NCBI GenBank assembly: GCA_017512405.1
Contig: JAFWGJ010000098.1
Location: 1-33,960 of the forward strand
From: a bacterium
GTDB lineage: Bacteria > Cyanobacteriota > Vampirovibrionia > Gastranaerophilales > Gastranaerophilaceae
Direction: 5' to 3'
DNA length: 33,960 nucleotides
The translations under genes were made by a program, and so were the position numbers. Numbering within the stretch: the first letter of the stretch is position 1; the number at the start of each line of letters is the position of its first letter. The notes beneath the pieces were generated by a model. It did not search any database and was not told where the DNA came from. It saw only the letters and a program-made list of their open reading frames with translations. Positions 1-7,711 of this stretch are shown piece after piece.

Positions 1-2
1 AG

Positions 3-1019
3 GACAATGGTACTATTGAGGTTGAATTAGAGGGTCTTTCAAATTCAGTAAGAGATAAAATTGGATTAGCAGATGATGATATTTGTGTTACTATTCAAGC
101 CAAGGAAGGTGTTGAACAAGATATTAATCAATTAGTGGCTCAACATACAGAAAAACAAACAGCTTATGAAGCGAAAAATGAAGCTATCAGTAATCAAGAA
201 AGTGTAATATCAGGAAAACAAACAGCTTATGATAATGCTATAACAGCTTATAATAATGCAGAAGAAGAAATAGAAGAAACTGTTACTGATGCTAACGGTA
301 ATCAAACTACAACAAAAAAGCAAAATCCTGAAAAAGCCAGATTAAAAGCCGAAATGGATAGCAAGAAAGCAGAATTGGATGCAGAAAAAGCTAAATTAGA
401 TGAATTAAAACAAGAAAAAGAACAAATATATGAAGAATTGAAAACTATTGATGATCAAATTCAAATTGGTAATACGACTTTGGGTGAGTTACTTGAACAA
501 CAACATAATGCAGAAATAATGCGTGATAACGCTCAACAAACTCTTGATGATTATACAGAACAAATAGATGCTTGTATTAATACTGATGCTGCATTGACTG
601 CTTATAGAGATACTTTGGGTGCAGATCAACAACAGGCATTAGATGGAAAAACAAGACAAGAACAAGTATTACAAATGTTGGAAAATGGAGAAATTGATTT
701 AGCTAACTGTCAGGTAAAAGTTGAGGATGCTAAACAATATGCAACAGAACAATTAGCTAAAAACAATAAATCTATTGCAGAAAAACAGGCAGACAAAGCT
801 GCATTAGTTGAATTTATTTTTAAGGCTGATAATTCTATATATAGTCATCCTGTACAACCAGCAGAGGATCCAGGTGAAGAGGTTGTAGGAGATGATGAAT
901 CAGAAGATGATATTTTTAATAATTTCAATCCGGCTGATTATGATGATTATTCAGGTTATGGTTCAGATATTGTAGGACTTGATTCACATAAAGGTCGTAG
1001 AAGTTCTTTTAATCCTTAA
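3..1019 (+). CDS. Coiled-coil protein, C-terminal part (5' end outside window)
   Basis: The reading frame is open from the first bases of the window, so this is the last 338 residues of a longer protein; the GTG at 135 is internal. About 220 residues are Ala/Glu/Lys/Gln-rich with heptad-like spacing (repeated KAELDAEKAKLDELK-type stretches), which predicts a long alpha-helical coiled coil. The last 60 residues are acidic and disordered, rich in Asp and Tyr (DDYSGYGSD), and end in a basic tail GRRSSFNP. No catalytic motif, membrane segment or known domain is visible. An inverted repeat follows the stop, so it probably ends its transcript. A structural, surface or cytoskeleton-like role would fit but is not shown. 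I do not recognise the family. Confidence 0.85.
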   Translation, partial: DNGTIEVELEGLSNSVRDKIGLADDDICVTIQAKEGVEQDINQLVAQHTEKQTAYEAKNEAISNQESVISGKQTAYDNAITAYNNAEEEIEETVTDANGNQTTTKKQNPEKARLKAEMDSKKAELDAEKAKLDELKQEKEQIYEELKTIDDQIQIGNTTLGELLEQQHNAEIMRDNAQQTLDDYTEQIDACINTDAALTAYRDTLGADQQQALDGKTRQEQVLQMLENGEIDLANCQVKVEDAKQYATEQLAKNNKSIAEKQADKAALVEFIFKADNSIYSHPVQPAEDPGEEVVGDDESEDDIFNNFNPADYDDYSGYGSDIVGLDSHKGRRSSFNP

Positions 1020-1050
1020 GCTGTTTTAATAATTTAAATATTTACAATTA

Positions 1051-1099
1051 AAAAAGAGCGTAGTAAAATAATGATAAATATTATTTATACGCTCTTTTT
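1051..1099. terminator. Intrinsic terminator, probably bidirectional
   Basis: A 12-bp perfect stem pairs AAAAAGAGCGTA (1051-1062) with TACGCTCTTTTT (1088-1099). The 25-nt loop holds a second AT-rich inner hairpin (AAATAAT/ATTATTT). The right arm ends in a T run and the left arm starts with an A run, so it could work on either strand. It lies between the coiled-coil gene and the metallopeptidase gene. Confidence 0.8.
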
Positions 1100-1123
1100 A
1101 GTATTCAAAAGGAAGGATTTAAG

Positions 1124-2806
1124 ATGAATATCAGAAATATTGTTTCAAATTTTACTGTTAATCAAAACAAAGTATCAAACAGTATGCCGAAAACAAAACC
1201 TATGCCTATGGACAGTGTTAGCTTTTCGGGCAGTATAAAAGATAATGAACAAAAATTTATTGCACTTCGTGATAAGCTTGCTGATAACATGAAAGCGGTT
1301 ACAAGCGGAGCTGAAGCTGCAAGTTGGGATTTTTATATTAACAGTACTTCTGAAAATATGGATAAAATGAACGCGGCTCAGGATAAAATGAACGAGTTTT
1401 ATGATAACAAAGACATTTATGCTGAGTTGAAAGAAATTAATGATAAAGGCGGTGTAAGCGAAAAGCACCTGAAAAAACAATTAAGAACACTTACAAGCGC
1501 ATTTGGTGACGGCATTGAGTTCAAAGAAGAACTTAAAGCTATGAATGAAAAAGAAAATGAAATTTCTCAAAAATTAAATTCATACCAAATGACAATTGAC
1601 GGCAAACCGGTTTCAAAGGCTGAAATTTCAAAAATTATGGAATCAGAAAAGGATCCTGAAATCCGTAAAAAAGCCGCTGATGCAAAAATTAAATCAGGAG
1701 ATTTAATTGCGGATGATTTGGTTGAATTAGTTAAAATGAGAAATAATTTTGCAAAAAAGAAAGGTTACGACAACTATTTTGACTATAAAATTGCTCAGGA
1801 TTACGATATTGAGCCAAAAGAACTTGATAAATTATTGGATGATGTAGCTAAAAATACTAAAAAATCAAACGAAAAAGTTATGGCAGGTATTAAAAGTGAT
1901 TTGTCAAAAGCTTTTGGCGTTAAACCTGAGGATTTAAGAAGCTATCATTTCGGCTATCTTGCAGGTGAAGACCCTGAAAAGAAAGTTAATGACGTCATTA
2001 CATCAAAAGAAGATGTTGTTGATATTTGTAAAAAAGCTTACAAAGGAATGGGCTATGATGTAGAAAAATTGCCGATTACCTTGGATTTATTCCCTCGTGA
2101 AAATAAAAATACTCACGGATTCTCGTTCCCGATTGAAGCGGGTAAAGATGCAAGAATTTTAGCAAATTTAACCGACAATGTTTCAAGCGTTGATACTTTA
2201 ATGCACGAATTGGGACATTCAGTATTTACCGTAAAAACAGATGATAAATTACCTTACATGGCTCAGGATACAACAAGCACAATGACAGAAGCTGTTGCAA
2301 TGATGATGGGTGACATGATTAGAACAGAAGGTCTTGTAAAAGACAGAATTCCATCTGAGGTTAACGAAAAATTCGAAAAATCATTAGGTAAAGAAGAATC
2401 GACTTTTGTCGGTTCCAGCATGGCTATTATTGATTTTGAACGTAATATGTACAAAAATCCGGATCAGGATTTGAAACAGTTATGGAAAGATATGGGTGTT
2501 AAATATAAAGGCAGAAGTGAGCAAGACGAGGCTACAAATGAATGGGCAACTATTCCGCACTTCTTATCTCACCCTGCATATTATCAAAACTATTTCAGAG
2601 CATCATTAATAAAGGCTCAGTTGTATGATGCCTTAACTGACAAATTTGGAAAATTAACAGAAAACAACAAAACAGCTGATTACTTAAACGAAAACTTGTT
2701 TAAATATGGCGGTTCAAAAGACGATAACGAAATTTTAAAAGATATAACAGGCAAAGAACTTAGCGCAGATGCTTTCTGCAATAGATTAAACAAATTAGTT
2801 GAATAA
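1124..2806 (+). CDS. M2/M3-type zinc metallopeptidase (ACE-like oligopeptidase)
   Basis: This is a 560-aa zinc peptidase that would trim oligopeptides. The zinc site is HELGH at residues 361-365, with the third ligand in TEAVAMMMGD at Glu389. The 24-residue gap from His365 to Glu389 and the EA-x5-GD pattern match peptidyl-dipeptidase A (ACE, family M2); M3 oligopeptidases are the close alternative. A downstream HFLSHPAYYQNYFRASL segment matches the C-terminal helix region that M2 enzymes place after the zinc site. The first ~37 residues are a polar extension (NFTVN...MPK...VSFSG) with no hydrophobic signal peptide; a similar tag opens the DHH protein at 26489. A strong GGAAGGA site at 1111-1117 supports the start. 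The stop lies 2 nt from the stop of the convergent aminotransferase gene. Confidence 0.85.
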   Translation: MNIRNIVSNFTVNQNKVSNSMPKTKPMPMDSVSFSGSIKDNEQKFIALRDKLADNMKAVTSGAEAASWDFYINSTSENMDKMNAAQDKMNEFYDNKDIYAELKEINDKGGVSEKHLKKQLRTLTSAFGDGIEFKEELKAMNEKENEISQKLNSYQMTIDGKPVSKAEISKIMESEKDPEIRKKAADAKIKSGDLIADDLVELVKMRNNFAKKKGYDNYFDYKIAQDYDIEPKELDKLLDDVAKNTKKSNEKVMAGIKSDLSKAFGVKPEDLRSYHFGYLAGEDPEKKVNDVITSKEDVVDICKKAYKGMGYDVEKLPITLDLFPRENKNTHGFSFPIEAGKDARILANLTDNVSSVDTLMHELGHSVFTVKTDDKLPYMAQDTTSTMTEAVAMMMGDMIRTEGLVKDRIPSEVNEKFEKSLGKEESTFVGSSMAIIDFERNMYKNPDQDLKQLWKDMGVKYKGRSEQDEATNEWATIPHFLSHPAYYQNYFRASLIKAQLYDALTDKFGKLTENNKTADYLNENLFKYGGSKDDNEILKDITGKELSADAFCNRLNKLVE

Positions 2807-2808
2807 TT

Positions 2809-3972
2809 TTAAGTTCTGAGTTTTTCTACAAATCTTTTTAAGCGTTCCATTGCGACTTTTAGAGTATCTAGTGAGTAGGCATAAGATATTCTTAAAAAAC
2901 CTTCTCCGCTTTCTCCGAATGCTGTTCCAGGAACTGCTGCAACATGTTCATCTTCGAGGAATTTTGTTGCAAATTCTTCGCTTGTCATTCCAAATTCTTT
3001 TATGCAAGGGAAGACATAAAATGCACCGTTTGGTTCAAAACATTCTAACCCCATATCTTCAAATGCTTTAAGCAAAAATCTTCTGCGTTGATTGTATGAA
3101 ATTTTCATTTCCAGAACATCATTATCACCGTTTTTTAAGGCTTCAATTGCTGCATATTGGCTGATTGTAGGTGCACACATAATTGCGTACTGGTGAATTT
3201 TTGTCATTTGTTTGATAAGTTCTTTTGGACCGCAAGCGTAGCCCAAACGCCAGCCTGTCATGGCGTAAGCTTTTGAAAACCCGTTTATTAAAAGAGTACG
3301 TTCTTTCATTCCGTCAAGACTTGCAATAGAAACGTGCTGACCGTTATAAGTCAATTCGCCGTATATTTCATCCGAAATTACAAAAATATCATTTTCTATT
3401 ATTATTTTTGCGATTTCTTCAAGGTCAGGTTTACCCATAACCGCACCGGTAGGGTTATTTGGGTATGGAAGAATTAATATTTTTGTTTTATCCGTAATTG
3501 CAGATTTTAATTCTTCTGCGGTTAATTTGAAATTGTTTTCAGCTTTCAGGTTAATATAAACGTTTTTTGCCCCTGCCAAATCAGCACAAGGAGCGTAAGA
3601 AACATAAGATGGCTGAGGAATAATAACTTCATCACCTGCATTAACCATTGCTCGTAATCCTATATCAATGGCTTCAGAACCTCCGACGGTTACAAGAATT
3701 TCGTCATTTGAATCGTAAGAGATGTTTTGTTTACGTTTAATGTGGTTTGAAATTTCTTCTCTTAGCGGTTTTAATCCTGCATTTGAAGTGTAAAAAGTTT
3801 TACCTTTTTCAAAAGCGTAAATTCCTTCATCTCTGATATGCCAAGGAGTATCAAAATCAGGCTCGCCAACACCAAGTGATATAGCATCTTTCATTTCGCT
3901 TACTATATCAAAAAATTTACGAATGCCTGATGGTTTAATCTCTTTTACTTTTTCTGAAATCGGTATGCTCAT
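2809..3972 (-). CDS. PLP-dependent class I/II aminotransferase (PatA-like)
   Basis: This 387-aa fold-type I aminotransferase moves an amino group between an amino acid and a 2-oxo acid in the cytoplasm. The PLP lysine is Lys234 in GFSKAYAMTGWRLGY. The other cofactor contacts are present: NNPTG at 172-176, DEIY at 201-204, and the substrate-carboxylate Arg in FLRISYAYS near the C-terminus. The sequence around SGIRKF, YTSNAGL and PGTAFGESGEGF resembles Bacillus PatA, an N-acetyl-LL-diaminopimelate/aromatic aminotransferase, but the true substrate cannot be read from sequence. Its ATG overlaps the stop of the upstream Lrp-family gene by 4 nt, so the two are translationally coupled and the regulator probably controls it. 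Confidence 0.92.
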   Translation of the reverse strand: MSIPISEKVKEIKPSGIRKFFDIVSEMKDAISLGVGEPDFDTPWHIRDEGIYAFEKGKTFYTSNAGLKPLREEISNHIKRKQNISYDSNDEILVTVGGSEAIDIGLRAMVNAGDEVIIPQPSYVSYAPCADLAGAKNVYINLKAENNFKLTAEELKSAITDKTKILILPYPNNPTGAVMGKPDLEEIAKIIIENDIFVISDEIYGELTYNGQHVSIASLDGMKERTLLINGFSKAYAMTGWRLGYACGPKELIKQMTKIHQYAIMCAPTISQYAAIEALKNGDNDVLEMKISYNQRRRFLLKAFEDMGLECFEPNGAFYVFPCIKEFGMTSEEFATKFLEDEHVAAVPGTAFGESGEGFLRISYAYSLDTLKVAMERLKRFVEKLRT

Positions 3973-4451
3973 GGAGTTATAAGTTCTCTTTCATCTTCGT
4001 GTTTTTTATCCAAAATTGTTCCGTGATCTTTGTATTTTTTTAGAATAAAGTGAGTTGCTGTACTCAAAACGCTTTCAAGAGTGGATAATTTATCCGATAC
4101 AAAGCCTGAAATCTCTTTTAGAGATTTTTCTTCCAATGTTACTAAAAGGTCGTAGCCGCCTGAAATTAAGTAAACAGATTTAACCTCAGGATAGTTATAA
4201 ATTCTTTCGGCAATTTTGTCAAATCCTTGTCCTCGTTGAGGTGTAACTCGAACTTCGATAAGGGCATTAACTTTTTCAACAGATGTTTTATCCCAATCGA
4301 TAAGTGTATGGTATCCGCATATAATGCCTTCTTTTTCGAGGTTTGCAAGTTCATCCAGAACTGCTTGTTCTGAAACTCCAAGTATAACTGCTAATTCTTT
4401 TAAATCAATACGGCTGTTTTTTTCAATAACTGTCAATAATTCTTCTCTCAT
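3969..4451 (-). CDS. Lrp/AsnC-family transcriptional regulator
   Basis: A 160-aa regulator of the feast/famine type. Residues 1-55 form the winged helix-turn-helix (IDLKELAVILGVSEQAV...LEKEGIICGY). Residues ~65-145 form the RAM effector domain, with a glycine-rich segment at the expected ligand site (YLISGGYDLLVTLE). Proteins of this family form dimers or octamers and bind amino acids. The gene sits directly ahead of an aminotransferase with an ATGA overlap, which suggests autoregulation and control of an amino-acid pathway. A strong AAGGAGAG Shine-Dalgarno precedes the ATG and a TATAAT-like -10 lies at 4478-4483 on the minus strand. The effector is unknown. Confidence 0.92.
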   Translation of the reverse strand: MREELLTVIEKNSRIDLKELAVILGVSEQAVLDELANLEKEGIICGYHTLIDWDKTSVEKVNALIEVRVTPQRGQGFDKIAERIYNYPEVKSVYLISGGYDLLVTLEEKSLKEISGFVSDKLSTLESVLSTATHFILKKYKDHGTILDKKHEDERELITP

Positions 4452-4550
4452 TTACTCTCCTTTATTTGTTGATTTAATTATATTACATTCGATTTTAAAA
4501 AGCAGTAAAAAAAAATATTTTTCGGCTAAATATATGACTGATAAATGCTC

Positions 4551-4578
4551 TTGCAAATAAAATTTGTAATGATATAAT
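4551..4578 (+). promoter_or_regulatory. Predicted sigma70-type promoter for uridine phosphorylase
   Basis: TTGCAA (4551-4556) and a perfect TATAAT (4573-4578) are separated by 16 bp. Transcription would start near 4585, giving a leader of about 40 nt that carries a GGAG site at 4611-4614 ahead of the ATG at 4623. Confidence 0.6.
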
Positions 4579-4622
4579 TGTTTCACAAGTGTTTATTACA
4601 TTAGTTAAATGGAGTTTAGAAA

Positions 4623-5393
4623 ATGCAAGAATTAGAAAAACAGTTTCACATTCACTGCGTAGAAGGTGATGTAGGTCGTTATGTATTGTTACCTGGTGAT
4701 CCAGGCAGATGCGAATCTATCGCAAAATTATTTGATGATGCTCATCACGTAGCACAAAACAGAGAATACAATATTTATACAGGAACTTTATTGGGTGAAA
4801 AAGTTAGTGTCTGCTCAACAGGTATTGGCGGTCCGTCTGCTTCAATCGCAATGGAAGAATTACATAATATTGGTGCTGATACATTTATTCGTGTTGGTAC
4901 TTGTGGTGGTATTGATTTAAATGTTCAATCAGGTGATATTGTTGTTGCAACAGGTGCTATCAGATTTGAACACACTTCAATGGAATATGCTCCTATTGAA
5001 TATCCGGCAGTTGCAAATATTGATATTACAGTTGCTTTAAGACAAGCAGCTTTGGCAATGGGTAAAACTACTCACACAGGTGTTGTTCAATGTAAAGATG
5101 CTTTCTACGGTCAACACAGCCCTAAGAAAATGCCTGTTTCTTACGAATTATTGAATAAATGGGAAGCTTGGAAACGTTTAGGTGTTAAGGCTTCTGAAAT
5201 GGAATCAGCAGCATTGTTCGTTGTAGCAGATGCTCTAAAATGTCGCTGCGGTTCTTGCTTCCACGTAATTTGGAACCAAGAAAGAGAAGCAGCAGGCTTA
5301 GACCAAAAAATGAGCGAAGATACTTCAGCAGCAGTAAAAGTAGGTGTTGAGGCATTAAAACTTATTATTCAACAAGATAAAGCAAATAAATAG
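4623..5393 (+). CDS. udp: Uridine phosphorylase
   Basis: This 256-aa enzyme splits uridine with phosphate into uracil and ribose-1-phosphate. Family markers in order are the phosphate-binding LLPGDPGR near residue 23, [17 protein letters not shown] at ~63-79, the RVGTCGGI loop with its phosphate-contacting Arg at ~91, and EMESAALFV at ~191-199, where the Glu-Met-Glu set contacts ribose. The C-terminal NQER segment is usual for the uridine phosphorylase branch rather than purine nucleoside phosphorylases. It is monocistronic: its own promoter precedes it and a hairpin with a T-rich tail follows. Uracil phosphoribosyltransferase is encoded at 20820, so the two can recover uridine as UMP. Confidence 0.92.
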   Translation: MQELEKQFHIHCVEGDVGRYVLLPGDPGRCESIAKLFDDAHHVAQNREYNIYTGTLLGEKVSVCSTGIGGPSASIAMEELHNIGADTFIRVGTCGGIDLNVQSGDIVVATGAIRFEHTSMEYAPIEYPAVANIDITVALRQAALAMGKTTHTGVVQCKDAFYGQHSPKKMPVSYELLNKWEAWKRLGVKASEMESAALFVVADALKCRCGSCFHVIWNQEREAAGLDQKMSEDTSAAVKVGVEALKLIIQQDKANK

Positions 5394-5417
5394 TTTGTTT
5401 TAATATTATATTTTGGC

Positions 5418-5450
5418 GGGATTTGCTAAAAGCAAATCCCTACTATTTTT
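5418..5450 (+). terminator. Intrinsic terminator after uridine phosphorylase
   Basis: GGGATTTGCT (5418-5427) pairs perfectly with AGCAAATCCC (5431-5440) around a 3-nt AAA loop, followed by TACTATTTTT. It lies 24 nt after the stop codon. Confidence 0.8.
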
Positions 5451-5470
5451 ATTCAATATTAATTCATAAA

Positions 5471-5500
5471 TTGACATAATGCTTTAAAAAATTATATACT
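5471..5500 (+). promoter_or_regulatory. Predicted promoter placing the start at the ykgJ-like ATG (leaderless)
   Basis: A consensus -35 TTGACA (5471-5476) and -10 TATACT (5495-5500) are 18 bp apart. The -10 is followed by six bases and then the ATG at 5507, so the expected +1 falls on or next to the start codon. No Shine-Dalgarno is present. Confidence 0.6.
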
Positions 5501-5506
5501 ATCATT

Positions 5507-6133
5507 ATGGAAAACGAATTACCGGAAATAAGTGAAGAATTAAAAAACTATATTCAGTATCTTATATATTTGAATGATAAACTATCAAAATTTTTTGATC
5601 ATCAGAAAGATTATATTGCCTGTAAAAAAGGATGTGCCAAGTGTTGTAAAAATGCTGAATTCCCATATAAAAAAATAGAATTTGACTTATTGATGGAGGG
5701 TTTTAAAACTTTACCCGAAGATAAACAGCAATTAATAAAAGAAAGAGTAAAAAATTTAAAAGAAGAACAGAAAAAAACGGAGGGGCGTTTGTCGCATACT
5801 TGTCCGTTTCTAATTGATGATGTTTGTTCTGTCTATGATTTTAGGGGTATAATTTGTCGTTCTTTCGGGCTAATGTTCTATAATGAAAACGATACTCCCG
5901 GAATTCCGTTTTGTATTTTTGAAGGTTTGAATTATTCAGCTTTATTAAACAAAGAAACAGGTCGTGTATCGTCGGAAAAATATAAAGAATTAGGTTATAC
6001 TCAGGAGCCTTTGGCATTTAATGTAAGCCATAGTTTTTTAACTGACGAGGTTATCGCAAAAGGATTTGGTTTTACCTTTGGCGAAACAAAGCCTATGTTA
6101 GATTGGTTTGAAGAGGATTTTTATAATGTTTGA
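5507..6133 (+). CDS. YkgJ-type cysteine-cluster protein (putative Zn/Fe-binding)
   Basis: A 208-aa cytoplasmic protein of the YkgJ/CxxCxxCC family, annotated elsewhere as putative zinc- or iron-chelating. The N-terminal cluster is C39-KKG-C43-AK-CC46-47. The second set is in CPFLIDDVCSVYDFRGIICRSFG, which matches the family's conserved C-P-(F/L)-L...C-x-(V/I)-Y-x-x-R-(P/G)-x-x-C-R block. The biochemical function of the family is not established. The gene has its own promoter with no leader. Its last 8 nt overlap the start of rfbC, so the two are co-transcribed and probably translationally coupled, which is unusual company for a YkgJ protein. Confidence 0.82.
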   Translation: MENELPEISEELKNYIQYLIYLNDKLSKFFDHQKDYIACKKGCAKCCKNAEFPYKKIEFDLLMEGFKTLPEDKQQLIKERVKNLKEEQKKTEGRLSHTCPFLIDDVCSVYDFRGIICRSFGLMFYNENDTPGIPFCIFEGLNYSALLNKETGRVSSEKYKELGYTQEPLAFNVSHSFLTDEVIAKGFGFTFGETKPMLDWFEEDFYNV

Positions 6134-6680
6134 GTTTATTAAACAGGATATTGAAGATGTAATTCTCGTAAAACCTAAAATATATGGAGATAACAGAGGT
6201 TTTTTTGCTGAAACTTATAAAAAATCCGTGTTCATAGAAAACGGAATAGTTGATGAATTTGTGCAGGATAATCATTCAAAATCTTCTGCTCACGTTTTAA
6301 GGGGTTTGCATTATCAGGCAAAACCTTATGGTCAGGCAAAATTAGTCAGATGTACAAAAGGCAGAATTTACGATGTTGCAGTTGATTTGAGATTTAATTC
6401 AAAAACATTTGCAAAATATGTTAAAGTTGAATTATCGGAAGAAAATAAGCAAATGCTTTATATCCCGAATGGTTTCGCACACGGTTTTGTTGTTTTATCT
6501 GATGAAGCTGAATTGCTTTACAAAACAAGTTCTGAATACGCACCTGATTACGATAGAGGTGTTTTATGGAACGATGAAACAATAAATGTTAATTGGGGAA
6601 TAGATTTTGAACCTGTTTTGTCAGAAAAAGATACAAAACAACCAAAATTAAGTGAAATAAACAAAGAGGATTTATTTTGA
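6126..6680 (+). CDS. rfbC: dTDP-4-dehydrorhamnose 3,5-epimerase
   Basis: RfbC epimerises dTDP-4-keto-6-deoxyglucose at C3 and C5 on the way to dTDP-L-rhamnose. The cupin markers are GDNRGFFAETY (21-31), QDNHSKSSAHVLRGLHYQ with catalytic His62, and YIPNGFAHGFVVLSDEAELLYK. At 184 aa it has the usual length. I chose ATG 6126: an upstream in-frame ATG at 6108 would add six residues that do not fit the family, while AAGAGGA at 6111-6117 is well spaced for 6126. The stop overlaps the rfbB start by 1 nt (TGATG). The substrate is made by RfbB next door; RfbA and RfbD would have to be encoded elsewhere. Confidence 0.93.
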   Translation: MFEFIKQDIEDVILVKPKIYGDNRGFFAETYKKSVFIENGIVDEFVQDNHSKSSAHVLRGLHYQAKPYGQAKLVRCTKGRIYDVAVDLRFNSKTFAKYVKVELSEENKQMLYIPNGFAHGFVVLSDEAELLYKTSSEYAPDYDRGVLWNDETINVNWGIDFEPVLSEKDTKQPKLSEINKEDLF

Positions 6681-7645
6681 TGAAAACAATACTTGTAACA
6701 GGTGGCGCAGGTTTTATAGGGAGTTGCTTTGTCAGACATATTTTAAAAAAATATAATGATTACAACGTCATAAACCTTGATGCTCTTACTTATTGCGGTA
6801 ATTTATTAAATCTAAAAGATATTGAAGATAATTCACACTATATTTTTGAAAAGGGTAATATCTGTGATAAAAAGCTTGTTAGAGAATTAATTAAAAAAAG
6901 TGATTATGTGGTTAATTTTGCAGCAGAATCACATGTTGATAATTCAATTTTAGGTCCTGAAATTTTTATTCAAACAAATGTTAACGGTACATTGAACTTA
7001 TTACAGGCATGTAAAGAAATTGGAATTGAGCGTTATTTGCAGGTTTCAACAGATGAAGTATACGGAACACTTGGAGCAACGGGATATTTTTATGAAACAT
7101 CTCCTATTCAGCCGAATTCTCCGTATTCAGCATCCAAGGCAAGTGCAGATTTATTGGTAAGAGCATATTTTGAAACCTACGGTCTGCCTGTATTAATTAC
7201 AAGATGTTCAAACAACTACGGACCATATCAGTATCCGGAAAAATTAATTCCGTTTTTTATTTCAAAATTATTAAAAGGTGAAAAAGTACCTGTTTACGGC
7301 GACGGATTAAATGTCAGAGATTGGCTTTATGTTTACGATCATTGCGAAGCTATTGATACAGTTTTACATAATGGAAAAGTCGGTGAAGTCTACAACATCG
7401 GTGGTCATAACGAAAAAACAAATCTTGAAATTACAAAATTAATTCTTAATGCAATGGGAAAAGACGAAAGTTCAATAGAACATGTAAAAGACCGTCTAGG
7501 ACACGACAGACGCTATGCAATTTCAAACGATAAAATTACTTCTGAACTCGGATGGAAACCTTCTGTAACATTCGAAGAAGGTATAAAAATGACTATTGAT
7601 TGGTATTTAAAGAATCAAGACTGGATTTCAACCGTTAAAGCCTAA
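6680..7645 (+). CDS. rfbB: dTDP-glucose 4,6-dehydratase
   Basis: RfbB turns dTDP-glucose into dTDP-4-keto-6-deoxyglucose using bound NAD+. It is an extended SDR: TGGAGFIGS at 7-15 binds NAD, VSTDEVYG carries the Thr-Asp-Glu dehydration triad, and YSASKASADLL carries the Tyr-x3-Lys pair. NNYGPYQYPEKLIPFFI and the DWLYVYDHCEAI block are typical of RfbB rather than GalE. The ATG at 6680 is the right start, with AAAGAGGA at 6663-6670; a TTG three bases upstream is ignored. The protein is 321 aa, normal for the family. It forms the ykgJ-rfbC-rfbB transcription unit. Confidence 0.94.
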   Translation: MKTILVTGGAGFIGSCFVRHILKKYNDYNVINLDALTYCGNLLNLKDIEDNSHYIFEKGNICDKKLVRELIKKSDYVVNFAAESHVDNSILGPEIFIQTNVNGTLNLLQACKEIGIERYLQVSTDEVYGTLGATGYFYETSPIQPNSPYSASKASADLLVRAYFETYGLPVLITRCSNNYGPYQYPEKLIPFFISKLLKGEKVPVYGDGLNVRDWLYVYDHCEAIDTVLHNGKVGEVYNIGGHNEKTNLEITKLILNAMGKDESSIEHVKDRLGHDRRYAISNDKITSELGWKPSVTFEEGIKMTIDWYLKNQDWISTVKA

Positions 7646-7648
7646 ATC

Positions 7649-7676
7649 TTGCAAAAATATTTTAAAGTTTTAAAAT
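7649..7676 (+). promoter_or_regulatory. Predicted promoter for the membrane glycosyltransferase
   Basis: TTGCAA (7649-7654) and TAAAAT (7671-7676) lie 16 bp apart, the same -35 word and spacing as at uridine phosphorylase. The -10 sits in an AT-only inverted repeat (ATTTTAAA/TTTAAAAT, 7659-7676) followed by T's, which might instead be a weak terminator after rfbB. Confidence 0.4.
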
Positions 7677-7711
7677 GTTTTTAGCTGAATATGTAAAAGA
7701 GGTATGGTTTT

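Noticed and set aside
1175-1480. Minus-strand 101-codon ORF inside the metallopeptidase gene
   Set aside because: Hydrophobic antisense shadow of Lys/Asp-rich coding sequence.
6108-6125. ATG 6108 as rfbC start
   Set aside because: AAGAGGA at 6111-6117 is well placed for 6126 and would lie inside the gene if 6108 were used.
7659-7676. AT-only hairpin after rfbB as a firm terminator
   Set aside because: The stem has no G-C pair; the same bases make a better -10 for the next gene.
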